A DNA stretch of 64,000 nt from the IMG/VR virus record IMGVR_UViG_3300045971_000528, positions 1 through 64,000 of that record; one strand, written 5' to 3'. Position 1 is the stretch's first letter. Each line of letters opens with the position of its first letter. The position numbers and the translations under genes were made by a program. This DNA comes from a virus. Shown piece after piece: positions 37,307-46,083 of the stretch. Below the pieces are notes generated by a model that saw nothing but the letters and a program-made list of their open reading frames with translations, was not told the origin of the DNA and searched no databases.

Positions 37307-38217
37307 CAGGCAGCCAATCCAGCTTGCTTCAGCTGCTTGTGGGAAGCCGACTGCTTAGTCGCATGGTAGCGAGTCGCTTGCTGCATCCAACGATGGGTGG
37401 CTCCCTTCACAAGACCTTGAGGGCAGTAGACACGCTCTCCAGTGAAGAGGTCGGTGACCATGCCCTGGATCTTGCGGGTGCCGAAGCGCTCACGTTCATG
37501 CTGGTTCAGTTCTTCCCAGGTCTTTGTCAGACGAGAGGTCTGCTGGCCGAGCATCTTACTCCACCCCACGAAGAAGGTCTGCGGCTGAACGCCGTGGTGT
37601 CCTGGGCGGACGAAGGTGATGGTGGCAATCGGCACGTCCTTCACCTCGAAGTGGTACCAGACACCGTCGACCAAGCGGAGAACGTTGTCCTTGTCCAGCC
37701 AGCGAGTGACCGCGAAGTCTTCGGCTGCCGCACGTTCGGACCTGATCCTCTTGGCAGATTTTTGACCCAGCTTTTGGGTGCGCTTGACGGTACCGTCCTT
37801 CGGGCAGACGTAGTAGTCGTGGTAGAGTTCCTTGATGGGAACGTAGCCCTTGTCGGACCAGCGCTGAAGAGCAACCACCTGACCAGCTTCGTTGAGCTTG
37901 GTGTTGACCTGAATCAGACGGGCGAGATCATCGTGAACGTCGTGATTGGTCTTGGTCTGCGCGGCGACCTTGGCACAGAACTCGCTGTAGCACTTGTCCC
38001 ACTTCTTGCCGACGCAGGAGCGGAGCCAACCTTCGAGGACGCTGTTGTTGGTGTGCTTCTCTTTGCGGTCATCCCAACTGTCGTAGCGGCGCTTCATCGA
38101 CTCGCGACCACCGACCTCGTCATCTGCGAACCCCTTGTCGCGGCGATGTTCCTTGAACCCACGGCCAGAGCCGTAACGTTCGGGTTCGGTCAGTACCTTG
38201 GCGAAGTCTTCACGCAT
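37306..38217 (-). CDS. conserved hypothetical protein (303 aa)
   Basis: 303 aa, strongly basic. MREDFAKVLTEPERYGSG, then VGKKWDKCYSEF, a pattern I recognise from conserved proteins of unknown function in Planctomycetes and large phages. No catalytic motif evident. Confidence 0.7.
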   Translation of the reverse strand: MREDFAKVLTEPERYGSGRGFKEHRRDKGFADDEVGGRESMKRRYDSWDDRKEKHTNNSVLEGWLRSCVGKKWDKCYSEFCAKVAAQTKTNHDVHDDLARLIQVNTKLNEAGQVVALQRWSDKGYVPIKELYHDYYVCPKDGTVKRTQKLGQKSAKRIRSERAAAEDFAVTRWLDKDNVLRLVDGVWYHFEVKDVPIATITFVRPGHHGVQPQTFFVGWSKMLGQQTSRLTKTWEELNQHERERFGTRKIQGMVTDLFTGERVYCPQGLVKGATHRWMQQATRYHATKQSASHKQLKQAGLAA

Positions 38218-38220
38218 CGA

Positions 38221-38553
38221 TCATTCCTTGAAACGGTCTTTCAGTTGTTCACACGACGGGGTGCGGCAGGCAGTTCCAACGCCACCGCTTCCACACGGGC
38301 AGCTACGAACCCAGCGCCACTGGTTGATGAGGTCGGGGTTCAACTGCGGAACTTCACCGAGACGGCCCTTGGCCGCGTAGAGATAGCCAGCCTTGAACTC
38401 GACGAGAACGCCGAAGACCCGCACCTTGGCGTATTTATCGCCGTCGTACTGCACTGGTGTGCATTCGCGGACTGGAGCGTCCTTGCCGGGCTCGTCGCCC
38501 AGGTGAATCATCGGGTAGTCGGTCCAGGCACGGAGGGTAGAGGTAGTATCCAT
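38221..38553 (-). CDS. hypothetical protein with SEC-like Cys motif
   Basis: 110 aa from ATG 38553. The C-terminal SCPCGSGGVGTACRTPSC Cys-rich segment may bind zinc and resembles SEC-C/CGS motifs. ATG lies 5 nt after TGATACAAT, so the mRNA may be leaderless. Confidence 0.68.
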   Translation of the reverse strand: MDTTSTLRAWTDYPMIHLGDEPGKDAPVRECTPVQYDGDKYAKVRVFGVLVEFKAGYLYAAKGRLGEVPQLNPDLINQWRWVRSCPCGSGGVGTACRTPSCEQLKDRFKE

Positions 38554-38583
38554 ATTGGATTGTATCACAGTTTGTTGAATGAA

Positions 38584-38607
38584 GCACAAGGCCCGAAGGC
38601 CTTGTGC
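38584..38607 (-). terminator. intrinsic terminator after lipoprotein gene
   Basis: 10-bp stem GCACAAGGCC/GGCCTTGTGC with a UUCG loop on the minus strand, 20 nt after the 38628 stop. Confidence 0.85.
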
Positions 38608-38627
38608 AGGTTGAAGAGCGGACTCGA

Positions 38628-40361
38628 TCAGTTGCCGAACGGAACCAGATCGACCACCACTCGGGTGCCGACGCTGATCACGCCGCGGTTGGCGACTTCA
38701 CCCGTCTCGAAGTTCAGTTCGACGTACATGCGGTCGGAGTTCTTGGTGTTGACCACTTCGATCATGGCCGTCGTGTCGAACATCGTGAACGCCTTCGGGA
38801 AGAGACCCAACGCATCGGTGTTGAAGTAGCGGAAGGTCTTGGCCTTCACGTCGTACTTCGTGAACTCGTTCATGGACTGATTCACGCAGGTGGCCTGGCC
38901 GTTGTACAGCTTGGCGTACTGCGGGTTCTGCGAACCGTACACATCAGCCGACGTGACTTGGCCGGCGACGTGTTGGAGGTACGTCGTTTCGCCAGTGGCC
39001 GAGTTCCACAGCGTGCAACGGGTGGACATCCAGGTGGAGCCGCTGCGGCCGGCGTGACCGTAACCTGGCTCGCTCGTCCACTTCGGCATCGCAAAACCGC
39101 CGGTGCCGGATGTGGGCGCCAACGTCTGGAAGAACACGCCGTCCTTGTACATGGCGTAGGTGCCGGTGACCGGATCAGAGACGCCGTAGGAGAACTTCGG
39201 AGCTGCGGTCCACAGAGTGGAGGCGCCGGTCTTCGGGTCGATGATGTGAACGCCGTCATTCTGGTTCGACTTGATCGTGCCGTCGGCATCGACGAAGTTG
39301 CCCCAAGTGAACGAGGTAGAAACGGCGGAGTTGCGCACCATCTTGAAGCCGGTGGAGCCCTTCTCGTAGACCAGAACACCGACGAAGGCACGATCGGCAG
39401 AGGTACCGACCAGGTACTGGCCGTTGTAGGCAATGGAACCGTTGCCGGTCTTGACCTTGGCGTCCAGCGACGTGAGGTCAGTCAGGGTGGCGGTGTAGTT
39501 GTCGGAGACATCCAGCACACGGATCTGGCCGCCTGCGTAGATCAGGACGGCTGACTGGCTGGTGTTGAAGGCCTCGTCACCAGCGGGAATCACGGTGGTG
39601 ATTGAGTCGGCAGTGACGGTGGTGTCGAAGACGGTGCCGTCACCAGCGATCACGAATTCGCCGGTGCGGAAGGTGACGTTGCAGTCCTTGTCGACGGTGT
39701 CGGGAACCTGCATCTTCGCCAGCATGTGGCCCTTGACCGGATCCAGCGTCCAGATCTTCTCGACCACGACTTCAGTGTTCGAGGTGTTGCAGTTCAGGGT
39801 GGCATTGCTCTTGGTTGTCAGTTGGGCACCGAGGCTGGTCAGCTTGCCATTCACCAGCTTGTTCGTGAAACCGTGGTTCGAACCGTGATTCAGCTTCGGG
39901 CGGTCATCGGCGAGTGCGTCGCCCATGATCGGCGACATCAGCTTGTAGAAGGCCGTCGTGATGGTGTCGAAGAAGGCGCTCGCCACGGTTGTGTTGCCGG
40001 CGGTGCGAGCCAGGATGTCCTTGCGGGTCAGACTCAGGCGCGTGATGCCGACCTTGACAGGTGCTGCTGACGGGGTCGGTGCAACGGCGACAGGCGGGGG
40101 AGTCACGACCACTGGCGTCGGTGCGACAGCGACAGGATCGGGTGCAACAACGACAGGATCGGGTGCAACAACAACAGGCGCAGAGAGTGCGGGCGGGGTC
40201 GAAGCGACGGGGGCATCGGCAATAGGAGCCGAAGTGCCAGTCGCGGGGGCGGGCGAAGACGAGGTGCTGGATGGGGTATCACTTCCACCGCCGCCGCAGG
40301 CGGTCAGTGCGGCCGCCAGTGCCAGGGTTGAGAAGGAAAACAGCTTGCGTTGAGTGCTCAC
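38628..40361 (-). CDS. large secreted lipoprotein (577 aa)
   Basis: 577 aa. Signal peptide with lipobox LTAC-GGGGS (Cys22). Residues 30-100 are a Pro/Val/Ala linker with PDPVVVAP-type repeats; residues 105-577 are a beta-rich extracellular domain with repeated Gly-Asn-Asp turns, possibly a propeller. Style is that of betaproteobacterial CGGGG lipoproteins. It has an early-type promoter, so it may alter the infected cell surface, for example superinfection exclusion (inference). Confidence 0.82.
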   Translation of the reverse strand: MSTQRKLFSFSTLALAAALTACGGGGSDTPSSTSSSPAPATGTSAPIADAPVASTPPALSAPVVVAPDPVVVAPDPVAVAPTPVVVTPPPVAVAPTPSAAPVKVGITRLSLTRKDILARTAGNTTVASAFFDTITTAFYKLMSPIMGDALADDRPKLNHGSNHGFTNKLVNGKLTSLGAQLTTKSNATLNCNTSNTEVVVEKIWTLDPVKGHMLAKMQVPDTVDKDCNVTFRTGEFVIAGDGTVFDTTVTADSITTVIPAGDEAFNTSQSAVLIYAGGQIRVLDVSDNYTATLTDLTSLDAKVKTGNGSIAYNGQYLVGTSADRAFVGVLVYEKGSTGFKMVRNSAVSTSFTWGNFVDADGTIKSNQNDGVHIIDPKTGASTLWTAAPKFSYGVSDPVTGTYAMYKDGVFFQTLAPTSGTGGFAMPKWTSEPGYGHAGRSGSTWMSTRCTLWNSATGETTYLQHVAGQVTSADVYGSQNPQYAKLYNGQATCVNQSMNEFTKYDVKAKTFRYFNTDALGLFPKAFTMFDTTAMIEVVNTKNSDRMYVELNFETGEVANRGVISVGTRVVVDLVPFGN

Positions 40362-40437
40362 GTTATGCTCCGGTAGGTCCTGCGGGATCTTCCCCGCCTG
40401 TGGTATCAGAGGTGTTCAATCTCTGTTTCAGTAAGAT

Positions 40438-40481
40438 ATTGTAAGTCGCAGCCTGCTAGATGTACACAACAAGAGTGTAAC
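40438..40481 (-). promoter_or_regulatory. early-type promoter for lipoprotein
   Basis: GTTACA, TGTACA, 17-nt spacer, TACAAT on the minus strand; about 75 nt of leader with a GCGGG/CCCGC hairpin before the ATG. Confidence 0.68.
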
Positions 40482-40496
40482 GACCTGGACTTGTAA

Positions 40497-40616
40497 CTAG
40501 GGGCCGTAGCCGCTTGCCCACACGCAAACGTACCCAGGATCCGCTTCGTACAGATCGAGGAACTCGTCGTACGTCATCATGCCGAGGTATTCATCGCCGT
40601 ACCAAACTTCGACCAT
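40497..40616 (-). CDS. small acidic protein (39 aa)
   Basis: 39 aa (MVEVWYGDEYLGMMTYDEF...), starting 2 nt after the upstream stop. Acidic and Tyr-rich. Unknown; support is context and composition. Confidence 0.55.
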   Translation of the reverse strand: MVEVWYGDEYLGMMTYDEFLDLYEADPGYVCVWASGYGP

Positions 40617-40618
40617 GA

Positions 40619-41044
40619 TCAAAGCACCTGCAGTTTCGAGAAATCGCGGACATGGGCGTTTTCGTACCAGAGCCGGCCTTGAACGCTTTCCTGCGTCAAC
40701 CGACCCGTGCGCTTCAATTCTTCTTGTTCGTTCTCGGATGAAGTGATGCGGACGCAGGCCGACGGTGTGCACTGGATGATGTACACCGATTGCGTGACGA
40801 TGTTGACCTTCTTGAGATTGGGGCAGAAGCGCTCGAGCCGCTGGTACAGCGATCGTTCCTCGACGATATTCATCCACCGTTCGGGATAGAAGAACGTGAC
40901 CTCGGTCAATTCGGGATTCACACGCTCTTCATCGAACACTTGGCGCAGAACGCCTTGGCCCATGTGAAGTTGAAATTCGAGGTTGTCATCTCGCATGTGC
41001 GGGCGACGTTGCACGAGAACGAGTAGTTCGAAAGGGTAGTTCAT
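40619..41044 (-). CDS. hypothetical protein (141 aa)
   Basis: 141 aa from ATG 41044; a TTG at 41050 overlapping the upstream TGA is an alternative. Beta/alpha mix, no known motif. Second gene after the GIY-YIG gene in an early-type operon. Confidence 0.65.
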   Translation of the reverse strand: MNYPFELLVLVQRRPHMRDDNLEFQLHMGQGVLRQVFDEERVNPELTEVTFFYPERWMNIVEERSLYQRLERFCPNLKKVNIVTQSVYIIQCTPSACVRITSSENEQEELKRTGRLTQESVQGRLWYENAHVRDFSKLQVL

Positions 41045-41046
41045 GT

Positions 41047-41370
41047 TCAAGCCGTGTTGAGAGTTGCGCCGATCTGCTTGGTGACTTCGCGTTCGCGCTG
41101 ATGGGCTTCAGCCTTGCCACGCACACGCTCCATCACTTCCACGACGAAGGCTTCGGCTCCGTGTTGGCGAATGGCCTTGCACAGGGTCCAGTCCTTGGCT
41201 TGAGTGAGGGCGCGGGTAACGTGTCGTTGCCAACGGCCTTCGACTGCCTTCTTCGGGGAAAGACCCGAGCAGACGGTCATTCCGATGTAGACCTCAGCGG
41301 TCGGCTTGCACGTGACCTTGTAGATCGCGTGCATACGGTCTGACCGCTTCTTGCGCTTTACTTGTTCCAT
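41047..41370 (-). CDS. GIY-YIG nuclease domain protein
   Basis: 107 aa. Residues 14-35 read HAIYKVTCKPTAEVYIGMTV, the GIY-YIG core, followed by an Arg-rich helix. It is just the nuclease domain, lacking a DNA-binding tail. ATG 5 nt after TATAAT suggests a leaderless early mRNA. Confidence 0.85.
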   Translation of the reverse strand: MEQVKRKKRSDRMHAIYKVTCKPTAEVYIGMTVCSGLSPKKAVEGRWQRHVTRALTQAKDWTLCKAIRQHGAEAFVVEVMERVRGKAEAHQREREVTKQIGATLNTA

Positions 41371-41375
41371 AAGCC

Positions 41376-41417
41376 ATTATACATCAACTTGACGTTGAGA
41401 TGTGGCTAAAGTGTAAC
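41376..41417 (-). promoter_or_regulatory. early-type promoter
   Basis: TATAAT with GTTACA 31 nt upstream; the -35 (GCCACA) is weaker than in the others. Confidence 0.6.
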
Positions 41418-41422
41418 CGTCG

Positions 41423-42178
41423 TTACTTGACTGGGGCGCCTGGTACTACCGGGGCGGTGTCCATCTTGCGTGCCTTCGACAGCGAATGGATCTGGGCTGC
41501 AGCGGCAGCGAGCTGACGACGAACAGTCAACAGCGTGTAGTAGACCTGAGACACTGCGGTCTTGCGGTCTTGGCCAGCAGGAGCATCTGCTGGAGTAGCC
41601 ATCAGCTTCCGCTCAAGCAGGTCTGCCCCACCGTCGATGTTGAGGGTGAGAGCGGTCTTGTCGAGGGTCAGCACGTCAGTGATGAACTTGGCATGCGTGG
41701 TGATGAACTTGTCGTTGTTCGGCCCGACGTTGGCGAACTGACCTGCCTTCACAGCAGCAATGGCACGGTCGGCTTCTTGAACAGTGATGATGCCTTGCTG
41801 TTGAGCTGCACGCTGGAACTGCTTGTGCATCTCTTCGCAGGCTGAGGACATGGCCGTGAAGGTCGTGTAGGCGCCTGCAGCTTCGTCCTTGGTGCGCAGC
41901 AGATCAACGAACGTTGTCATGTTCGGCGTCGTCTTCGGCGCCCTAAGAATTGCTTGTAGCGTCTGTGTGGCTGCTGCAAGGATCTTTCGGTGCTGGTCAG
42001 GCGACAGCTTCTTGAGGACCTTCTTGTGCTCTCGCTCGACATCGCTGTATGCAGAGCGCCAGCCAGTTCTGATGTCAGACACCACTTGGCGCAGGCCTGC
42101 AGTGATGTTGTCCTCACCACCAGCCGAGTACTCGAGGAGCAGGTGCTCCTTGAACGATGGCAAGTTAGCTTCCCGCAT
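41423..42178 (-). CDS. helical protein with T4-like capsid-targeting start
   Basis: 251 aa, helical. The N-terminus LPSFKEHLLLEYS closely resembles phage capsid-targeting peptides, with LLE as cleavage site near residue 16. Ends in a Pro/Val tail. Overlaps the upstream gene by 14 nt. Inferred internal virion or scaffold-core protein. Confidence 0.7.
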   Translation of the reverse strand: MREANLPSFKEHLLLEYSAGGEDNITAGLRQVVSDIRTGWRSAYSDVEREHKKVLKKLSPDQHRKILAAATQTLQAILRAPKTTPNMTTFVDLLRTKDEAAGAYTTFTAMSSACEEMHKQFQRAAQQQGIITVQEADRAIAAVKAGQFANVGPNNDKFITTHAKFITDVLTLDKTALTLNIDGGADLLERKLMATPADAPAGQDRKTAVSQVYYTLLTVRRQLAAAAAQIHSLSKARKMDTAPVVPGAPVK

Positions 42179-42902
42179 TGATCAGCTCGGCCTTCAGGGC
42201 GCGGTAGGCGGTGTCGACTTCACCAAGCTGAGTAACGAAGTCGCCATTGAGGGATGCAGCAGAGGTGCTGAAGTTGTCATCAGTCACCTGCATCCAGTTT
42301 TCCCAGCGTGGTGAGTGAACGATCTTCTCGATCTCGCCAATTTGAACACCAACCTTGAGCAGCTCTTCAGTGAAGTCGCCGCTGTCGTCGTAGTCCTTGG
42401 CTTCAGTCAGACGACCTTCAGCAACCTTGCCACGAACGGTGACAGTGCGACCGTTCTCGTCCTGAATGGTGTGGCTGTCGCCAGAGGAACGGATGATCTT
42501 CTTGGCACGAGTGACTGTGGTCTTGCCGCCAACAGTGCTCACGATGTTCTTGCCTTCATCGCCTTGATCAGCGGCGCCAGCCATCGCTTCATCTACGTCG
42601 CGATGTGCTTCACCTGCTTCATCGGCCATCAAGTCGACTTCAATGTGCGTCATGTGCTTTTCAACGAGACGCTTGAAATCTTCGAAGGCATTCGCTAGTA
42701 CATGAGAACTCATGGGACCTGCGAAATGTTCGATTGAGCCACCAACCCCAAGGGCGTCTTCGAGATCAGCTAGACTGTCATTGACGTAGTCAAGGACGGC
42801 ATGAAACTGGTGTGATGAGACGCCTTCCTGAATGGCTGGAGCTTGCTCCTGCACTTGAGCCGGGCGGAGGGAAGAGAGTTCTTGCAGACGTGAAAGGGAC
42901 AT
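42165..42902 (-). CDS. putative virion core protein
   Basis: 245 aa. Ser/Leu/Gln-rich start (LQELSSLRPAQVQEQAPAIQEG) with an IQE site near residue 26, then acidic helices and a KTTVTRAKKIIRSS segment. Follows a TAAATA box 25 nt upstream. Function inferred only from the leader and context. Confidence 0.68.
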   Translation of the reverse strand: MSLSRLQELSSLRPAQVQEQAPAIQEGVSSHQFHAVLDYVNDSLADLEDALGVGGSIEHFAGPMSSHVLANAFEDFKRLVEKHMTHIEVDLMADEAGEAHRDVDEAMAGAADQGDEGKNIVSTVGGKTTVTRAKKIIRSSGDSHTIQDENGRTVTVRGKVAEGRLTEAKDYDDSGDFTEELLKVGVQIGEIEKIVHSPRWENWMQVTDDNFSTSAASLNGDFVTQLGEVDTAYRALKAELINAGS

Positions 42903-42926
42903 GAGAGTCTCCGGATGTTCGTAGCT

Positions 42927-42933
42927 TATTTAT
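42927..42933 (-). promoter_or_regulatory. late promoter (ATAAATA)
   Basis: CGATAAATAA 25 nt before the 42902 start. Confidence 0.65.
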
Positions 42934-42948
42934 CGTTCCGGACAGCAG

Positions 42949-42968
42949 AATGGGCCCGAAGGCCCATT
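42949..42968 (-). terminator. intrinsic terminator
   Basis: 8-bp stem AATGGGCC/GGCCCATT with UUCG loop on the minus strand, downstream of the 43018 stop. Confidence 0.8.
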
Positions 42969-43017
42969 CATTTTGCGCGCGCTATCTTGAAGCTAATGCT
43001 ATAAATCGGCGGCGGAG

Positions 43018-43482
43018 TTATGGTGTTGGTTCTTCTTCAGGCGGAAGATCGGTAGGAGCTCCATCCAGGTCTTCGTCTGGCGGTGTTTCGTCTTCTGGTG
43101 CAGGTTCAGCCGGCTCATCGAAGGCGCCTGTGTCCTGCTGCATGCCGGTTCCCCAAGCCTGATGCAGGTCGTCGACCGCATTAAACAGCGTCTCGATAGC
43201 AGAGTGCACTGCATCAAGAGCACCCATATCTCCGCCAGCCTTGACACCAATGTGGTGCAGCTTGTGTGCCTGACCTGTAGCACCTGGTGCATGCTTGAAG
43301 ATGGACTCGATTTCCTCGAGCTTGTTGCGGGCCTGGTCGATCTTGTCGTAGAAGCGAACGATCTCCGCACGCGACAAAACGGGGTGCGGCTTTGGGCCCA
43401 TCCCGTATTCGTCTTGATCTTCAGTGATCGGAGTGGCTGATTCGTGCAGGCTCAGCAGACCCGAGAGGGTTGTGAAGGACAT
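43018..43482 (-). CDS. acidic putative virion core protein
   Basis: 154 aa. Leader LSGLLSLHESATPITEDQ contains LHE and ITE sites. The C-terminal 40 residues are almost entirely Glu, Asp and Pro. TAAATA lies 24 nt upstream. Resembles scaffold/internal proteins in composition. Confidence 0.68.
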   Translation of the reverse strand: MSFTTLSGLLSLHESATPITEDQDEYGMGPKPHPVLSRAEIVRFYDKIDQARNKLEEIESIFKHAPGATGQAHKLHHIGVKAGGDMGALDAVHSAIETLFNAVDDLHQAWGTGMQQDTGAFDEPAEPAPEDETPPDEDLDGAPTDLPPEEEPTP

Positions 43483-43505
43483 AGGAACTCCATGTTGGAT
43501 GCTCC

Positions 43506-43512
43506 TATTTAT
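43506..43512 (-). promoter_or_regulatory. late promoter (ATAAATA)
   Basis: GCATAAATAG 24 nt before the 43482 start, inside the end of the HD gene. Confidence 0.65.
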
Positions 43513-44177
43513 GCCCGGTTCCGCTCATATTGCAGCTCGTCCAGCCATGCCATGAACTCCCGATAGACCTCGATTGCTGGCTTCGGCGGCTCGAAATCCT
43601 GCAGTTCGACGATCCCGATGTTCAGCAACCGCGTCCAGTTGGTGCCACGACTCGGCATCAGGTGGTAGGCCTCGATCGTGAGGGCGTACATGTCGGCCCA
43701 CTTGATGATGTCACGGGTTGTGGAATCCGGTTCTGACAGGCCGAGGGATTGCCAGATGGTTTCCATCATGCGCTGCTCGATAGCACCGTATGCCTCCTTC
43801 ATTCCCGGTAGCTGCTTCAGCGGGGTGGGTAGGTCGAGCAAGTAGGCCTCGCTGCCATCATGCACATGCGAATGAAGAAGGACGGTACCGGTGATGTAGT
43901 GCGCAACCTCACCGTGGAAGTGGGTTTCGTTGTAGAAGCTCTGCCGAAGACCTGTCTCTTTGGGATCCTTCAAGCGCTGAACGATCTTGGCGACTGCTGT
44001 GGAGTGTTGTCCTACCGTGTAGGGCAGGGTGGTCATGGTGTGACCTGCATACCGAGGCATGCGACTGAGTGCCCACCCCATGTCACGATGGTCGATCTGC
44101 TCCACCTTCGGATCGAGGAGGTCGATATAGAGACCACTCACGGTCTCGATGCAGTTGGTTCCAACTGGTGTGTTCAT
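43509..44177 (-). CDS. HD-domain phosphohydrolase (YfbR-like)
   Basis: 222 aa. YTVGQHSTAV near residue 53 and HSHVHDGSEAYLLDLPTPLKQ near 105 provide the H...HD metal site and the EAYL-D-P-P-K signature of the YfbR/5'-deoxynucleotidase group. Such enzymes remove phosphate from dNMPs; in phages they may adjust nucleotide pools. Overlaps the GNAT gene by ATGA. Confidence 0.82.
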   Translation of the reverse strand: MNTPVGTNCIETVSGLYIDLLDPKVEQIDHRDMGWALSRMPRYAGHTMTTLPYTVGQHSTAVAKIVQRLKDPKETGLRQSFYNETHFHGEVAHYITGTVLLHSHVHDGSEAYLLDLPTPLKQLPGMKEAYGAIEQRMMETIWQSLGLSEPDSTTRDIIKWADMYALTIEAYHLMPSRGTNWTRLLNIGIVELQDFEPPKPAIEVYREFMAWLDELQYERNRA

Positions 44178-44713
44178 GCCGTTCTCTTGGTTGTGGCGAC
44201 TAGACGAATGTCTCCCTTGCCGCCGTAAAGCCGATGCCGGCTGTAGAGCTCCCCATCATCCCAGTAGACAGGACAGCGAATGCTCAGGTTCTTGAAATCA
44301 TGGGCCCAAATAGTGAAGAAGTCTCTTCGAACGAAACTCTCCCACAGGGCTTTCGAGTGCTTCGTGTGGGTCTTGCCTGATGCGACCAACATGCCATCAT
44401 CATTGATGACCGCGCGGTAGAGATCCTTGGCCAATCCCTGCCCACGAAATGCAGGGAAGATCCAGAGCTGCTCGACTTCCCATGCAGTCCAGCCGGGTCG
44501 CTGCTTGAGCATGAGCCAAGCCATCGGCCTTGGGCCTTTGGATGTCTCTCGGAAGATGGCGTAGTAGACTCGAAACCCAAGCCCGCAGCAAGGTAGCTGC
44601 ACCACTCCACGTTTCCCAACAAACCGATTGGGTCCTTGCTGGTGGCGACGCGTGATGATCTTGTAGGTCCATTCCCAGTATGGACGCGTGATGCTCTGCT
44701 CGAGAATCTGCAC
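44174..44713 (-). CDS. GNAT-family acetyltransferase
   Basis: 179 aa. WEVEQLWIFPAFRGQGLAKDLY holds the acetyl-CoA binding motif (R-x-x-G-x-G/A). Substrate unknown. Normal domain length with an N-terminal extension. Confidence 0.78.
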   Translation of the reverse strand: MQILEQSITRPYWEWTYKIITRRHQQGPNRFVGKRGVVQLPCCGLGFRVYYAIFRETSKGPRPMAWLMLKQRPGWTAWEVEQLWIFPAFRGQGLAKDLYRAVINDDGMLVASGKTHTKHSKALWESFVRRDFFTIWAHDFKNLSIRCPVYWDDGELYSRHRLYGGKGDIRLVATTKRTA

Positions 44714-44717
44714 TAGC

Positions 44718-44927
44718 TCACCACTTGTTGATGGGGCAGGAAGCTTCGAGCAGCTTCGTCTTCAGATCGAGGAAGCAACCGCAGAGGTCGCATTGGTGTG
44801 TCATTTTGCGATAGTGCGGACATGCTTGGCAGACCTTGACACGTTCGCCCGCCAGTTCACCATCAGCCATGGGTGGCAGCTCGCCCTTCATAAGCTTGCG
44901 TGCGATGTCTTTGAGGGTCAAACTCAT
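44718..44927 (-). CDS. zinc-binding small phage protein
   Basis: 69 aa with C33xxC36, C46xxC49xC51 and C64P. The pattern QCDLCGCFLDLKTKL...CPINKW is common in T4-type phage proteins of unknown role. Overlaps the 45 kb gene by ATGA. Confidence 0.8.
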   Translation of the reverse strand: MSLTLKDIARKLMKGELPPMADGELAGERVKVCQACPHYRKMTHQCDLCGCFLDLKTKLLEASCPINKW

Positions 44928-45337
44928 GAGCGCCTCTTGTTGCTGGAGAGGAGAGCTTGGAGCTCGTCCTCAGACACGTACACATCGTTGCCTTTGTTGT
45001 AGGCAGGCGCCACATTGAACTTCCGCTCGCGTGCAGCCAGTTCGCGAGCCAGCATCTCAGGATCCTCGGCGTACTGGAGCTCAGGTCGAGCCACAGTTTT
45101 GGTGCCACCGTGGCGGATGTACTTCGCTGCATGGTGTGGATGCAGACCTTCGCACCTGTCTGTGAGCATGCGGGGCGGGTTGCTCTTCGGCTTGATGGCC
45201 GTGATTGACGTCTGCCGAATGCCGCTCGACATGGTGCTCACAGACTGTAGCCATGCATTGTATTCGGCTTCAAGCTTCTGCCATCCCGGCTTGCGCTTCT
45301 GCTTGCCTGGTCGAGTGTGTATACGAAGTAGTCCCAT
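44924..45337 (-). CDS. conserved phage protein (137 aa)
   Basis: 137 aa, basic N-terminus (RIHTRPGKQKRKPGW). The sequence LEAEYNAWLQS is of a type I have seen in other phage hypothetical proteins. ATG 6 nt after TACAAT suggests a leaderless mRNA; the -10 sits in a CCATTGT/ACAATGG palindrome. Confidence 0.7.
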   Translation of the reverse strand: MGLLRIHTRPGKQKRKPGWQKLEAEYNAWLQSVSTMSSGIRQTSITAIKPKSNPPRMLTDRCEGLHPHHAAKYIRHGGTKTVARPELQYAEDPEMLARELAARERKFNVAPAYNKGNDVYVSEDELQALLSSNKRRS

Positions 45338-45339
45338 GA

Positions 45340-45362
45340 TGCCATTGTATCACGACAATGGG
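45340..45362 (-). promoter_or_regulatory. promoter with palindromic -10
   Basis: TGATACAAT within a perfect 7-bp inverted repeat CCATTGT/ACAATGG directly upstream of the 45337 start. Confidence 0.5.
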
Positions 45363-45374
45363 TCGGAGCGACCT

Positions 45375-46079
45375 CTACTTGCGACGTTTGTAGAGGATGA
45401 GCGCCAACCCAGCGACCAGCAGCGACAGCGTTGATGGTTCAGGAATGCTGGGTACGACAACTGGAATGTAGATGGGCGGCGATGGCTGCCACACAGGCCA
45501 TCTGTTTGGATAGTCAGGCTCTTGCGGCACGATGCTGTTGGTCTGTGGCAAGGGGGCTGGCGGCACCATTGGAGTATCGGGCGGGGTCGTAGCACCGCCA
45601 CCTGGTATTTTGTCGCCAGTTCCTGGTGGAACCCCGGCACCACCACCACCACCACCACCCTTTGATTCTGGTTTCGGTTCAGGCTTTGGCGCCACGCGCG
45701 TGATTTGGCTGAGGTTTCCGCAGATAGTGGGGACAATTACACAATACCCGTCGCTGCAATAGACCATACCACGTTCGAGAGCATCCGGCTTCCACTTGTC
45801 GCGAGTAACGGTAGCGCACATCTGGTTTCGTCCAAAGTGCATCCCACGCAGATCAGTGTACTCGTGCTTGCCCTTGATTTCAGTCTTCGTAATGTCAACG
45901 ACTTCATCGAACTTGCGCTTTGCAATCCGCTGTTGCAGCCGATCGCGAGTCTCTTGTGGGATGTCGGTGTAGTGCTGCACTGCAGACGGCACATCACCCT
46001 GAAACCGGTTCGCCCCTGGATTGTCCCAAGAGCATGACGGGGTTGAGATGATAGCGGCGAGAGCGAGGGCACTGAGCAT
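45375..46079 (-). CDS. MHFG-type PEP-CTERM protein
   Basis: 234 aa. N-terminal signal peptide; RGMHFGRNQMCATVT and CSDGYCVIVPTICGN match the MHFG PEP-CTERM family. A Gly/Pro linker follows, then the sorting signal IPEPSTLSLLVAGLALIL with KRRK tail. This is the second exosortase substrate in the window. A TAAATA box ends 4 nt before the ATG. Confidence 0.9.
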   Translation of the reverse strand: MLSALALAAIISTPSCSWDNPGANRFQGDVPSAVQHYTDIPQETRDRLQQRIAKRKFDEVVDITKTEIKGKHEYTDLRGMHFGRNQMCATVTRDKWKPDALERGMVYCSDGYCVIVPTICGNLSQITRVAPKPEPKPESKGGGGGGGAGVPPGTGDKIPGGGATTPPDTPMVPPAPLPQTNSIVPQEPDYPNRWPVWQPSPPIYIPVVVPSIPEPSTLSLLVAGLALILYKRRK

Positions 46080-46083
46080 GCCC

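Noticed and set aside
37324-38829. Plus-strand open frame of 501 codons
   Set aside because: Antisense to the 303-aa conserved gene and neighbours; composition (Val, Leu, Gly, His rich) is typical of a mirror frame and it crosses a terminator.
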